Shown: positions 43,310 to 55,424 of the stretch, piece by piece | Numbering within the stretch: the stretch's first letter is position 1 | How the letters are laid out: every line of letters starts with the position of its first letter | From: Arion vulgaris | Lineage: Eukaryota; Mollusca; Gastropoda; Stylommatophora; Arionidae | Direction: 5' to 3' | NCBI GenBank assembly: GCA_020796225.1 | Contig: CM036771.1 | Coordinates: 30,386,703 to 30,450,702, forward strand | Length of the DNA stretch: 64,000 nucleotides | Program-made: the position numbers and the translations under genes | Notes under the pieces: generated by a model | The model's input: only the letters and a program-made list of their open reading frames with translations | The model's database searches: none | What the model was told of the DNA's origin: nothing

Positions 43310-43410
43310 ATCGTTTGCTTGATAAAGGCCTTTTGGTTGAAACGTTGCTGTGTATTGTTATTGTATTTTGTAAAACAACAGTACTTTGTTATTACGTGTT
43401 TCGTCATATT
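43310..43410 (+). mobile_element. Repeat terminus with hammerhead-like core (possible Penelope-like element)
   Basis: Reads gcttgataaaggccttttgg then 'ttgaaacgttgctg' and, after 25 bases, 'ttttgtaaaacaacagtact' and 'attacgtgtttcgtca'. TGATAAA-GGCC-TTTT-GGTT-GAAAC can form the short stem of a hammerhead-type core, with UGAUAA in place of UGAUGA. Same family at 5232-5350 (-) and 6677-6741. Confidence 0.4.
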
Positions 43411-43449
43411 CATTAACTAAATATTATTCAATTTGCAGTAGTGAAAATA

Positions 43450-43565
43450 TATTAGTCTTTGCGATAGTTACAGTGTGTTGCTATCAGTGAGTGCCTTACT
43501 ATAGTATAGTGTGTTGCTATTAGTGAGTGCCTTACTATAGTTACAGTGTGTTGCTATCATACCAT
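43450..43565. repeat. About 38-55-bp irregular tandem repeat, 3 copies
   Basis: cagtgtgttgctatcagtga, then agtgtgttgctattagtgag, then cagtgtgttgctatcat, linked by 'gtgccttactatag'. Confidence 0.85.
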
Positions 43566-43639
43566 TGTTAGCCGCTAAAAACTAAAGCAAATCTTACAAG
43601 AACGATTGTCTGGCCAACACTATGTTACCAGTGTCAAAT

Positions 43640-44040
43640 ATGGTCAATAACAGCAGCTAAAGAGCGGAAAATCATAACGACACAGATGACATGTATTAGA
43701 AGAGCTGCAGGTGTGACAATATGAGACAAAATTAGAAATGAAGAAATCAGAAGAAGACTGGATGTGAAACCAGTCTTACAATTCAGAAAAGAACAACAGA
43801 TTAAATGGTTTGGACACCTGACAATGCTCTGATATACTCTACCACAGAGAGCCACACAGAAAGAGTATAACAAATACAGAGCAAGAGGAAGACCACACAA
43901 AAGATGGAGCAACAGCATCAAGAACAGCCTTACGAAAATGAATATCAGCTAACAAAGTGCCTTAAAACAAGCACACACAAGATCACCACATTTCTCCTCC
44001 AAAAATCAACACTTCTATAAAAAAAAAGTAAATGGTGGAG
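43640..44040 (+). mobile_element. LINE C-terminal fragment (type P)
   Basis: Same as 34305-34760: gagcggaaaatcataacgac, 'atgtattagaagagctgcag' and 'agcaagaggaagaccacac'. It has more stops than the other copy. Confidence 0.78.
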
Positions 44041-44261
44041 AGAAGAGTGTTGTTATCAGTGATTGACTTTCTTGTAATATGTGCATACTGAAGTTGACTA
44101 GCCAGTAATACTATGCATTGTCAACCATTATTTAGTAGAGTTTCCTGTTTATAATATGACTTAAATTTTCTTCTGTGGATTTATAGAAAAAATTGAACAT
44201 GTTTCATGAACGCAGATATAATTGAATTAAGAACATTTGAAAAACGTGTGGAATATTTTCA

Positions 44262-44420
44262 GGCAGAAATGGCTCTCAGATCGACCCAGCCTCAAGTGGG
44301 TACCAGGAAAAGGACTAGGGAGTAAAAGTGGCTAGCACGATGTTGACCACATCAGCCATCATGTGCCGACCGTTAATGAAAAATACAGGCCTAACACTGT
44401 ATTATCAAATATACTTTCGC
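44262..44420 (+). mobile_element. SINE-D partial copy
   Basis: 'aatggctctcagatcgaccc', 'caagtgggtaccaggaaaag', 'gatgttgaccacatcagcca' and 'gtgccgaccgttaatgaaaa'. The tRNA-like head is missing. Confidence 0.8.
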
Positions 44421-44559
44421 ATAAATTATGCATTTATAAGTCTTCCTTTCATTGATTGGTTATTTAAATATCTTTTTCTCCCTGATTGGTTTATTATATA
44501 TCTTACTTGTAGTACATGTAGAAATAGTTTTTCATATTTAGATGGACAGCTGTTCAATA

Positions 44560-44990
44560 GTTATCTGTGTAATATTTATCCAGTGACTACTTATGGTTGT
44601 GAATCGTGGACCATTACACAAAGAAAAATGAAATCCAGTTCTGTAGAAAGATCCTACAAATACCATGAACAGAAAAAAGGATGAACACTTATGTCCTGAA
44701 AGAACTGAATGTTAAAGTCAATTGGCTGATAAACAACATACTATACAGGAAAATTAGATACTTTGGTCACATCAAGCGTCACGATGGCCTGGAGAGAACA
44801 ATATTGGAAGGCAGGGTCCCAGGACGCAGAGGCAGTCCAAGAAAAAGATGGCTACAAGATAGCTACAAGATATTAAAGAAACCATGAATATGACCATCGG
44901 CGAAGTGGGTGAACTGGCTAGAGACAGAGTGAATTTGCAAAGAGAGCAACGTTCTATAAAGGATACGCACCTTGATGATGATTGAAACTT
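44560..44990 (+). mobile_element. LINE C-terminal fragment (FGHIKRH type)
   Basis: The + strand encodes VTTYGCESWTITQRKM, INNILYRKIRYFGHIKRHDG and LEGRVPGRRGSPRKRW, the C-terminus of a common animal non-LTR element type. Truncated, with at least two frameshifts. Confidence 0.82.
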
Positions 44991-45224
44991 ATCTAATCAA
45001 GGAATGTTATACTCATGTGTCCTATAATTCAATCAATTCTTCCCTGATACCATTACTGGTCAAGCTCTATGCAGATATAAGCTAGAGTGAGTGGCCACTA
45101 ATTACTTTGAGCAATATTCAAGATGTCAAAGTCTGTTCAGAAGATATACAGTTTTTATAACTGAACACAATTTTCAAGGAAAGATAAATATGCAAATGTT
45201 TGGCTGGGATTATTTTGTCTTTTT

Positions 45225-45535
45225 TTGAGACATTTGAATGGAGAAAAAAAAACAAAACAGGATACAACACAGAGCACAGCAGCATAAATAGATTAAACAG
45301 AAAAGCACAGCCTTCAGACTTAGAATGGACACTGCGGTTTCAGGACACACCTCTATCAAATGGGCCTCAGCTGCCTGCATGCATCTGTGGAGAACCAAAG
45401 TATTTCCCAGAGCATATCCTACAAGACTGCCCAAGTTTGAACATCCTGAGGATGAAAATCTGGCGAACAGGAACAACCCTTCAGAACAAACTATGGTAGA
45501 CTGGTGAAGATCTAAAGCACACCGCATTGTTTATG
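45225..45535 (+). mobile_element. LINE Cys/His tail fragment
   Basis: The + strand reads LPACICGEPKYFPEHILQDC then PSLNILRMKIWRTGTTLQNK, the same tail type as LINE-RH (EHILQDCP...LR..W...T). Only the tail is left. Confidence 0.75.
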
Positions 45536-45774
45536 TTCCATACTGGAATAATCATATAGCAGAAGTTGATCGCAGAAGAATCAGATTACAAATTATCTTG
45601 ACCCTTATGTTTCTGCATTTTGAATTCTATTATTTTCTATAGCAAACATTTTTTCTTCATCTTGTAGACAAAACAATTCACATTATTTTTCCATAATTTT
45701 CAGTTGTGTATGTATCTGTACATTTGGAAGAATGTTCATTTCATATTTTTATTTGTTAATCTCATTTGTTCTAT

Positions 45775-46195
45775 TTGGGAGTCTGGTGGCATAGAGGATA
45801 GGTGCTGCCCTCCGTTCCAAAGGTACTCAGTTCGCTTCCTCAAGGAACCATGGGGATATTTTTCCTGTGATCCATGTTGGTGTAGATGTGATCAAGGTCC
45901 TAATCCTATTGGAGACAGATGATAGAACGTAGGTCTCGTGTTCAAGTTGAATACGTAAAAGAACCTTTGGTAGTCCAAAATCGAGAACAGGCTGAAAAGC
46001 CGTTGCCCAGACAAAATTTGTTAGAAAGATCAAAAAAATAAAATTCCTACAAACTATTTTCAATCTTCTAAATTACATTGGGGACCCTTCATAGTTTGTG
46101 CACTGCCACTGAGATCTTCATGTGTAAGAAAGAGATCGGCGCACACATGGTTACTCACCGAAGTGCAATAATGATGGTCCTAAACAATCAACTTG
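45775..46195 (+). mobile_element. SINE-E copy, near full length
   Basis: gtggcatagaggataggtgc, 'ggtactcagttcgcttcc', 'tcctattggagacagatgat', 'ttcaagttgaatacgtaaaa', 'gcactgccactgagatcttc' and the end taatgatggtcctaaac. Confidence 0.88.
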
Positions 46196-46235
46196 TTCCA
46201 TTTGATGGTAGAACCCCATTAAAAAATATCTTCAG

Positions 46236-46322
46236 TTTGTCATCGCTGGAGTCATTGTTTCTGTATGTCATCGCTGGAGTCATTGTTTCTGTATGTCATC
46301 GCTGGAGTCATTGTTTCTGTGG
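46236..46322. repeat. 28-bp tandem repeat, 3 copies
   Basis: The unit is tgtcatcgctggagtcattg plus tttctgta. Confidence 0.93.
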
Positions 46323-46639
46323 TGGCAAGATATGTGTATGTAAATAAGAAAAACTAGCTGATGATCGAGGCTTGTGGAAAACAACATTAAGCAAAGATGC
46401 AGAATCTTTTGAAAAGATTCTCAGGGATGAACTGAAAGGCAAGAGAGACCAGCGCAAAGCCAGAAGATGTCACAGTAAAGATGAAAAAGGTCAAATCTAT
46501 ATATATATTTTTCTACCCAGCTATGCACAGCTTTACGGAACAAACATTTGTCAGCATAAACAGGAAGTATTTCCTTATGAATGTCCTTTGCAGGTAGTCA
46601 TTTTGCCCACAAAAACACAACAGCATGTTGCTCTTGGTT

Positions 46640-47000
46640 GCACCCTCCGTAAGTACAGTCGCCACTTTGTTTAGTTCATAGTTCATAAGTACAGTTCTCT
46701 CTTGCGATCCCGGCCTAGACTGATGAACCAACTCTTATCATGAATTTTATCGTGTTTTTAAGGGACTCCGTTCCTTCATACAGCTTCTTGCAAAGCTCTG
46801 TGTTTTGAGGCCAGGTTTCTTTTCTTATGCCTGCTAACAGTTGACAATCTTGGAGAACATGCTCTGCTGTCATATCTGCCTTTCTGCAGAGGCACAGGCT
46901 AGTTGTGCCAATTTTAAATTCATAGTTCATAAGTATGGTTCCAACTTCACTGCAACGGGTCACCCCATAATTGCTCCGTTCCTGTGCCAATGAAAATCAC
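46640..47000 (-). mobile_element. LINE Cys/His tail fragment, partly duplicated
   Basis: The minus strand reads IGTTSLCLCRKADMTAEHVL then QDCQLLAGIRKETW and LKNTIKFMIRVG. The upstream motif TILMNYEF recurs as TVLMNYEL at about 46690, so part is duplicated. Confidence 0.75.
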
Positions 47001-47316
47001 ACGAAATGCTAACAACTGTGAAATGTTTCCTGTGTGAACTAATTCCAGAATGAAACAGCCACGCACCGCCACAAAAGCAACCTGCACCGCATAAAAAGCA
47101 TATGGCGTCGATAATATAGCAACACAAAACTGTTCATACCTTGAATTTCAATTCTTGTTGAATGGAACATCAATCACGACAAAATCCAGCTTTCTGCACC
47201 GCAATATAACTGCATACGGCAGATTGAGCTTGTTTGTCATAACCGATGTTGCCATTTTCTGAAATACACACAATAACGCACGGTTGACACAGCAAAAAGC
47301 ATGCCATGTAACATTC

Positions 47317-47568
47317 TTCTTCTTCTTCTTTGCGTTCGTTCTTACGACCAACTTTAATCACTCTTTGTGATATGTTTGATCTTTGCCAAGAACGTGTATA
47401 CGTTGCACATTGGGTTAGTAGGCCCCTAAACGCATAGACTTCTACACATTTAGGACACATGCATCCGATTTCAGCCAAACCTCCTTAGTCGTCTCTTAGA
47501 CACGCGTGGCAGGTAACAGTGGTTCTATTCTTTACACCCAAATTTGGGCCCTGGTAACCACTCGGGCG
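47317..47568 (-). mobile_element. SINE-B, full length with TSD
   Basis: Reverse SINE-B from tcttctttgcgttcgttctt to 'ggtaaccactcgggcg'. The 12-bp TSD catgtaacattc is at 47305-47316 and 47569-47580. Best reference copy of this family. Confidence 0.94.
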
Positions 47569-47580
47569 CATGTAACATTC

Positions 47581-48320
47581 ATAGCTCACAGCGTTGCTCA
47601 AGCACTAACTCAGTAGCTCGGCAAACGAAACAGGAAAATATCCTATGGCGGAAATGCGCTAGCAAAGTCGTGTTCAGAATTAAAGTCCTGACTCAGAATG
47701 GCTCTCCCGCATTCCGCCATTGCTGGCCAGATTTTTTATTTTGTTTATGTGCATGAGACACATAGTGCCACCTGGTGAACTGGAATATAAAGTTAGATGT
47801 TGCTGTCACCTAATGACACCTTTAGAAAACACCAACTACATTTACCTACCATCCCACAGAACTTTGTGACTTACTTATTGTCTCGCCCTCGTATAATATA
47901 TGTGTGGTTATTATAGATTCCGCAGATCAATTTTATAATTATATTAATCACACATTTTCTTACATTGCATAGATGCTTCTTTTTTTTAAAGTGCCTTGCA
48001 TGTGTCTCTTGCACTTGTTTGTGTGTGGATACACAGCTCTTGAAAGTGTTTGCTTACACCTAATATATGCTTTATAATGTCGCACAACAATTTACAGATC
48101 AGCGAATGTTGTGTTTATGATCTTATTTGCATCATTTCTCTTACTAATTCTGTTTCAGGATCTTCATTTGTCAATAATCACATTGTGTTTGAGAGGATGA
48201 TGTAACTGTCTTCTTACAAGTTTGATATGTTGATATTTAAGTGTGTTCACTGATGGAAGTTTTTGTTACAAACTTATGTTCCTAGACCATCAATTTTATT
48301 CTTTGTTTGTTATGTATGTT
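47581..48320. other. Unassigned intergenic sequence
   Basis: AT-rich, no recognised feature. Confidence 0.4.
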
Positions 48321-48324
48321 ATTA

Positions 48325-48660
48325 GTCATGACAGATATGAAGTGTCTACACAGAATGTTAGAAATATCACAAAGAGATAGGTTTAGAAATGAAGATATCA
48401 GGAAAAGAAGTGTACAACATCAGTACTGAACTTCATCAATAAACAACAAAGTAAATGGTTCGGCCATATAACGATATTATTAAGTCTGAAAGAGCAATGC
48501 TACTCCGATACAGTGGATACAAAGCACAAGGTGGACCTCAGAGATAAGAGCGGTGAAAACACTATTTATGAAGCGCATACAAAATCCTGTTCTAGAAATC
48601 TCATCTTATCCTGATACTGTAAGGCAAAATAGGATTCGAGAAAAGGTGGTTATGTAGAGG
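48325..48660 (+). mobile_element. LINE C-terminal fragment (type Q)
   Basis: 'atgacagatatgaagtgtct', 'aatgaagatatcaggaaaag', 'aaatggttcggccatataac' and 'cttatcctgatactgtaagg' match 59515-59825. Multiple stops. Confidence 0.8.
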
Positions 48661-49984
48661 ATTAAAGCCTATTTAAACCGAGACACGCTCTTTTCAACCT
48701 AAGGATGAGCATTTTTTTTGGTTATAGCAGAGTGTGTAGGTCAACAAATATCCATATTAAATGGGTAAAGTCTTTTTTATTCTATGGGTACTATTTTCAC
48801 ATCGAAGCCCAGCTACAATAGATCTCCCAACACTACCTGTACCTTTGCCATGGTGGGACATTCTGTCAAAACTGTTCTTTGTTCATCTCTTAATGTTGCA
48901 ATGATATCATTTTATTCTACTAGTCTACAACATATCTATCCATTCATCCAGATATTGTTTTCAGCAAGTGCTATGTCTCTTTATATACCAAAACTATTTT
49001 GACACAGAAGTCTTCCATTGTTGCCATTGCTGCTTGTTTTCCATGTCAAGCTACTATCTTTCAACTTACTTTCTACAGTTCTTATATCTGTTTCCCTTGG
49101 ATATTCATGCCTTCTCTTCCCATCAAGAGCTGTTCTAGCTAATGCCCTTGCTGACGTACAACATATATGCTAATCCATCTCCATCTTTTAATTCCTTGTT
49201 AACCAAACGCCACACTACGTGGGTTTGACGTCTTTTTACCAGGAGCCACACTAAAAGTCATATTTTATTCTAAAAACAAATGGATTGTAAAAACATGACT
49301 TTTGTCCTGGTCCACTATGAGTTAATCATGGTCTCCAGTGATGCACATATTTTAAAAGCTCTTCATTTGCTATCGTATGTGGCCAGAAAATGGTCTATGA
49401 TTCTTCTTAAGCATTTATTTTGTAAGATCTCCAGCTTTTGTTTTGTCACCACATAGTAAACTGATTAAGTACTTTCAAAACATGATGCTAGCACCGTAGT
49501 AAACATCACCAAGACTAGGGCCTAAACTGTCCATAAATAATATCTTCAGCTACCTCTGGAGCTCAGGTCTTCAAGAAAAGTACATTCTTAATTTCTCCTG
49601 ATATCCTTTCCATGTCTTCGAAGTCACCTATATAACAGATTTGTTCAGAGTAACAGGAAAGAACTCTCTTTTTTTTGTGGTTCATTTTCATCGTGTAACA
49701 TTGCATAGGATGCTTCTCATTCACTGTAAATGTTGTTTGTGCTCAGCTTATTCTATTAATTTCTTAAATGCTGCATCTAGCATCAAGTGTTCTCATAACA
49801 CCCTGAGTGTTCAAATAGATGTGTTCTGCATTCTGGAAACATGGCCATCATGTTCATTTTTAAGACAAAAGGAAATGATTTTTCGATATCTACATAATAG
49901 GGGTAACCATGTTTACAAAATAATTGTTATTATTTTTCCAGTGCCTTAAAAAAAATTCATTTTGTTAAAATAATATAAATATAT
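48661..49984. other. Unassigned intergenic sequence
   Basis: A 102-codon + frame at 49641-49949 has no recognisable motif. 49060-49240 could be a very decayed LINE in reverse, but I cannot support it. Confidence 0.35.
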
Positions 49985-50250
49985 CATTTGTGAAATTGCA
50001 TTGCAACAAGTAGTGAAAGGAACATATAAGTGTGAGGCTGCTTGTACATAATAGCCGTCAATCGCAAGCGATGATACCAACCTCAGACATGTGCTGCTGT
50101 ATATCTCTGGTGTTTGTGCAGAAGTGACTGTAAAGTTCAATCCTCGAACACAATCCCCTACCACAGGTGGGACATACATAATAAAGGCTAGACATGTGTG
50201 TTTTGTCTTTTCGAGCCGCTCGCTTTCTCTTCGCCTCAACAGTACGACAA
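49985..50250 (-). mobile_element. LINE end with Cys/His finger (probable)
   Basis: The minus strand at about 50175-50060 reads CPTCGRGLCSRIELYSH then ends soon after with CD and a stop. A CPxCG...SRIGLxSH finger is common at the very end of some non-LTR element ORFs. A cellular zinc finger is unlikely because it stands alone. Confidence 0.45.
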
Positions 50251-51569
50251 TTCTCAGCTAAGCGAGTTCCTCTTGTGTTGTTACAGGCTATTGTACACGG
50301 ATGTTCAGTAATAGTTTAAAATGTTTCAAGGAAACAGCTGCTATATCCAATTTGGTGTAAGTTGCCCCCAAGGGCTTCACATATCTCAAGCATTTGTTTT
50401 GCTATATAATATATTGTGTTTTAAGCAGCATAGTAGGTACTTTGAGAACAACTGTTCTGTAGCATTTTTTTTACAAATCTTTACAGGCAAGTGTTTTACT
50501 GTGACAACTTCTGTTGAGCTTGTCCCTCTTGCCTTTCAGCTCATCCCTAAGTAACTTTTCAAAAGATTATGCATCTTTCGTAAAGTTGCTTTCCATATAA
50601 CTTTGTCATTATAGTTCGTTCCAAAAATAGTGAACACGCTAAGGTTTAATTTGTACAAAATCTGCCTGATAGATAAGTAATTTTTTGCAGGCAGTCTTAT
50701 ATACCTCACGAATACATGTTTAACTAATTGGCAGGTAGCTTAGTTGATGCAAAAACGTTTTTGTTATATAATTTTGCATAAGCACAACGATAATCAAGGT
50801 TTAGAATTTACAGTAATGCATAAAATGATGGCAAATGTTTGCAAAGGTGTATCCCTATTACATATTATAAAAAGTAATGTGACATAGTGAACAAATAATA
50901 CCTTCCACTTCTATCAATGATATAAATGTTGTGTCTGAAAAGTTGGTGAGAAAGAGAACTGGCAACATCATCATCTGTAGAGCCTAGTACTGCTGTGAAG
51001 ATTCAAACACTTCATACCCTGAAGCATTATATGCCTTTTATATGTATATGTAGGTCTACTTAATCCAAATGTGCATTATTTCTTCTGTGTGTTCCTTTGT
51101 TTCCAACTAATACAAAGACAATCATGTAACAGAACTTATAAAATTAATTATATTTATGATGTGATTGTGATGTGTTATTTATATATAATCCGTATGTGTG
51201 TGAAAAAATAAACAAAGAAGAAATAAAATCTTGTCTTAATGCACAGTCCAAACACTATTTACTACAAACTTGTTTACTACAAATTATCAAACAGAACTTT
51301 TCATACCATCATCAAATAGAACTCGTTTACACATCATTAAACAATCACTTCATTTACTGTATGTAACAACAATTTTATTATTTCATATTAGAGCAGGATA
51401 AAATTGTTTTTGAAATGGTGATATAAATACAAATGTATGATGTGCAGCCACAATAAGAAAGTAGGTCTCTTGCAACCATGTTTCAATGGAACGGTCACTT
51501 CCTGGGTCAACTCAATTTTCGTTTTGTACAAAATATGTCTAGCACATGTTCAAATGTGCAGTTGGTTTT
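50251..51569. other. Unassigned intergenic sequence
   Basis: AT-rich, no recognised gene or repeat. Confidence 0.4.
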
Positions 51570-51840
51570 GGTATAGTTTAGTCGTCAGATCATCACTGCA
51601 CATCGAACCAATTAGTCTCCTCAGCATGTGGCAACTAATGACCACGGTTCTGTGTGGTTTACTATTCTTCTTTGACTACCAGCATAGTGGTCTTGTCTAG
51701 CTACACCTCAATTGACTTGGAATTCTTGCAGTCTGGTTAGTGTTGTAGATTCACCACTATTACCTGAATTATGTACACATCCTCTTCCTTAGGAATTTAT
51801 AATATCAGCCTGGTCTATTGCTCGCCCGCTATGTACAGCA
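51570..51840 (-). mobile_element. LINE RNase H end fragment
   Basis: Same element as 690-1160: 'gtttagtcgtcagatcatca', 'attcttgcagtctggttagt', 'gtagattcacca' and the coding end SGRAIDQADI. 5' truncated. Confidence 0.7.
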
Positions 51841-52041
51841 GCCATATATAAACGTGTGGACAAAACTGTTTTCTTGTGATTATAAACATAGATTATCTCT
51901 AGCACAAGCAGCTCATTATTCATACTTGGATTAGTACAATACAGATGATCAATCCAGCAAGGACTGCAATGTATCTGAGACAATTTTATATAAGATTGAC
52001 ATGATTCTTTCATCAGTTAGCTCTTTTCATACGCAGTTAGT

Positions 52042-53581
52042 CCACGATATCCGGCCGCACAAATATTGATATCAACCTCAAATTGCCAGAAAAGCAAGAA
52101 ATAGTAAAGCTATTGGATCCCTGAGAAACAACAAAGCACCGGAAATGATGAAATGACAGCAGAGCTTTTCAAGATCGATCCCATCTTAGCTGCAAACATA
52201 TTAGAGCCACTGTTTGCAGATATCTGGGAGAAAGAAGAATTGCCTAAGGATTGGACTAGGGGTACTGTAGTGAAAATCCCCAAGAAAGGAGATCTAACAG
52301 ATTGCAATAACTGGAGAGGAATCACGTTGCTTTCAATCAATCCCAAGTAAGATATTCTGCAAAATTATCATAATGCGAATACAAGAAGCAATAGATAAGT
52401 GTCTACGAATGGAGCAAGCAGGATTTAGGAAAGGAAGAGGAACAAATGAACATATATTTACCCTGCGTAACATTTTAGAACAATGTAGCGAGTGGCAAAG
52501 GACTATATACATCAACTTCATAGATTTTGAAAAGGCATTCAACAGCGTCCACAGAGACAGAGACAATACGGCGTACCGCAGAAGCTTGTTAACATCATAG
52601 CCCTCTTCTATAAAGATTTCTCCTGCAACCTAAAGAATTCCAACAAAACATTTCCAGTAAAATCTGGTGTAAGACAGGGATGCGTAATGTCCTCTCTTTT
52701 GTTTAGTATTACAATTGACTGGGTGCTAAAAATGCCATAAATCAACAAGCACCAAGAGGAATAAGATGGATCCCTTTCGATATCCTTGAGGATCTGGACT
52801 TTGCAGATGATATAGCCCTGGTGTCACACAAATATGAACATATACAAGAGAAAAGTACAATACTTCACAGCACGGCAAAGACAGTAGGCCTCAAAACAAA
52901 CACAGCAAAAACAAAAATTATGACAAACAGTGAAATCCAACAACCAGTAATGTTAGAAAATGAAACACTGGAAAGGGTTGAGCAGTTTACATATCTTGGT
53001 AGCGTACTGACACTAAATGGTGGCACAGAGGAAGATATAAAATCACGTCTAAGTAAGGCCAGAACCGCTTTTGCCAGAATGAAACCAGTATGGAAGTCCA
53101 AAATCTACAATAGGACCACAAAGCTTAAACTCTATAAAAGCATTGTTTTGCCAGTTTTGCTCTACGGATCGGAATGTTGGAGGATGACCAAAGGAGATAC
53201 TAGCAGGCTGTCAGTTTTCCACCACTCTTGTCTTCGCAGAATCTTGGGAATCTTTTGGCCAGTAAAAATATCCAATAACCAACTACTCCAAGATACAAGA
53301 CAAGAGGCAATGAATGACATACTCAAAAGAGAAGATGGAAATGGCTCGGACATGTTATGAGAATGAGACAAGAAATGCCTGCAAGGGTAGCCCTCACTTG
53401 GACACCAGAAGGAAAGAGAAAGAAAGGCAGACCACGGACAACATGGAGGCGCATGATGGAAGAGGAACTGGACATCGATCTCTGACTGGGGCTCTGCGCT
53501 GAAGGTTGCACGGACAGGAGAGCATGGAAAGTCCTTTCTGAAGCCCCATGTATCACTAGGCATGACGGGATTAAGTAAGTA
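52042..53581 (+). mobile_element. 5'-truncated RTE-like element, 1.54 kb, with 13-bp TSD
   Basis: RT motifs on +: GTVVKIPKKGDLTDCNNWRG, QAGFRKGRG, DFEKAFNSVH, VRQGCVMSSLL and LDFADDIALVSH (52810). Then FTYLGSVLTLNGG, VLLYGSECWRM and the GRPRTTWRR end. Tail ttaagtaagta. The 13-bp TSD atacgcagttagt is at 52029-52041 and 53582-53594. At least four frameshifts or stops. Closely related to 13236-16491. The endonuclease is absent, as expected for 5' truncation. Confidence 0.93.
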
Positions 53582-53619
53582 ATACGCAGTTAGTACACCA
53601 GTTGTACACAGTTAATTCA

Positions 53620-53877
53620 GGAGGTCTCTGTGGCTAAGTGGTCAAGCCTTTTGCCTTGTGTATCGAAGGTCGTGTGTTTGAATCAGGACCGTGCCGCTTC
53701 TGTTCACGAGTGCAGTTTTTTTCCAGAGACCCCTAGGATTGTTGCTGGAACTATGGAGTTCGTGCTTTGAACAATACTCTCGGCAGGTGGCGTGCCATTT
53801 CTGCGGAGAGGGACCAAGCTATATGGGGTAAAACCCAGTGCAATGAAGTCAATCCTTCAGCTTAAAAACCCTTTAAG
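53620..53877 (+). mobile_element. SINE-C, full length with TSD
   Basis: tRNA-like head: gaggtctctgtggctaagtg, B-box-like gtgtgtttgaatcagg. Body: agacccctaggattgttgct, 'atactctcggcaggtggcgt', and the end acccagtgcaatgaagtcaa plus 'aaaccctttaag'. The 11-bp TSD cagttaattca is at 53609-53619 and 53878-53888. Reference copy. Confidence 0.93.
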
Positions 53878-54242
53878 CAGTTAATTCAAGGGAGGCAAAA
53901 ACATCCCCAAAAAATTGTAACTACTTGTCAATAAACATATATATTTACTTGATTATATAGTAATTTGAAGAAAACTGGACAACCTACTAGAATGACAAGG
54001 TTAAAAAATAGAAGTAAAACTAGAAACACTTGTATAAGGGGAAACAACTCAAATGGCCTAGTGTACAGCGAATGGCGTTCAACGGAAATACGTTGTGGCA
54101 CAGTGTACGGCGATTGGCGTGGAAAGAGTTAAATAACATGGATACACTTTTTCGGTGTTTTACTGTTCATGACAATTTTGTCACATTAGTATTTAAGATA
54201 TAAAAACGAACCAACAGTCCAGTTTTATAATTTTTTTACATG

Positions 54243-54455
54243 TCATGCCCGCCTGCCCAGCGTGCTCGTAGTGTGTTGGACGACGGGCGACAAGTCCCTG
54301 TGAGTGCGGGTTCAATTCCGTGGGCTGGCAGAAAACCACAGGTTCTCCAGATTTACGGTGTTTGTGGCACCGAACCAAAGGGTTACTTACGATGTCCGTG
54401 GCACTGAGCCAAAGAGCTGAAAGCTCAAGTGCTTCTGTATTGAAAAAAAAACCAT
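54243..54455 (+). mobile_element. SINE-F copy
   Basis: gcctgcccagcgtgctcgta, gggttcaattccgtggg, cagatttacggtgtttgtgg and an A-rich end. Same family as 8773-8979. Confidence 0.9.
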
Positions 54456-55424
54456 CTTCCCATCTATGAAAGCTACCATCTTGCCAAATTTCAAGTCTGT
54501 AGAATGTCCAGATATCTTGGAACAATTGAGACAGACACAGAAACATAACTCCAACTTTATGATATAGATAACAGGTTGTGTCCACTGTGTGTAGTTAGTG
54601 TGTTCCTTTTGTGCCAAAGGCAGAGGTTTTAGAGCTCTATGTGGTGTGGTTCGTTGTTAGCAATTGGAGATCTTGAATGGTTTTACTTTCCTGTAGGATT
54701 GTTCTTCGTGGGTTGGTCTTAAGGGCTTGTCGATTTAGTCTATTTTCGTCTGATCTAAGAAAATAACTTCAATATTTCCGCCTACGTTTCCTCATATTTG
54801 ATACGGGTTGTTAAAGAAGTACTGCATAGCACTAGTAGTAATGTGATTAGTGAGGATCATCATTACTGCACTTTGAACAGGTCCATATATGCTCAAATTC
54901 ATCCTCAACATTTTCATTAGTGTCAAGTGACTGATCACTTCAGTACTGTGTTACCAATAGCAAAGTCTGGCAGTTGCTAATTTCAGTCTCATCTCCTACA
55001 CTCTGGATAGAGATGCGGATTTATGTGTCTGTAAAATAATCATTAATTTTGTTGAGAGAGGCCAGAAATATCGGTCTCAGTTCCATGGAGGAGATTTGCG
55101 AGTTTCCCAAGTATGGATAAATTGCTTGCAGGCCCTATGTAACTTATAACGGTACGAGAGGAATAATTATTATTAAAAGAATCATTGATCCGATTTGATT
55201 TTCTAATTGCATTTAATAATGTCTGATCTGTCCTTTGTCCGTCCTTCATGGATCACTGCTGTGTCAGCCAGCCAATATGTAAGTGTATCACTTATGATGT
55301 GTTAAATAAGTGTTGACTCATTCTTGTTGCAAGTAGCTAGACTGCATTTTCTTGAGCAGTGTCAGTCTTAGAAATGTCTAGACTCATGACCCAAAAAAGG
55401 TCAATATCCTTCAAAAAAGGTCAG
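54456..55424. other. Unassigned intergenic sequence
   Basis: No recognised gene. It lies beyond the 3' end of the TUBGCP3 gene. Confidence 0.4.

Noticed and set aside
49641..49949. 102-codon + frame as a gene
   Set aside because: No motif and no supporting context.
50060..50175. Cellular C2H2 zinc-finger exon
   Set aside because: Single finger followed by a stop, in a form common at the end of non-LTR element ORFs; no other fingers nearby.
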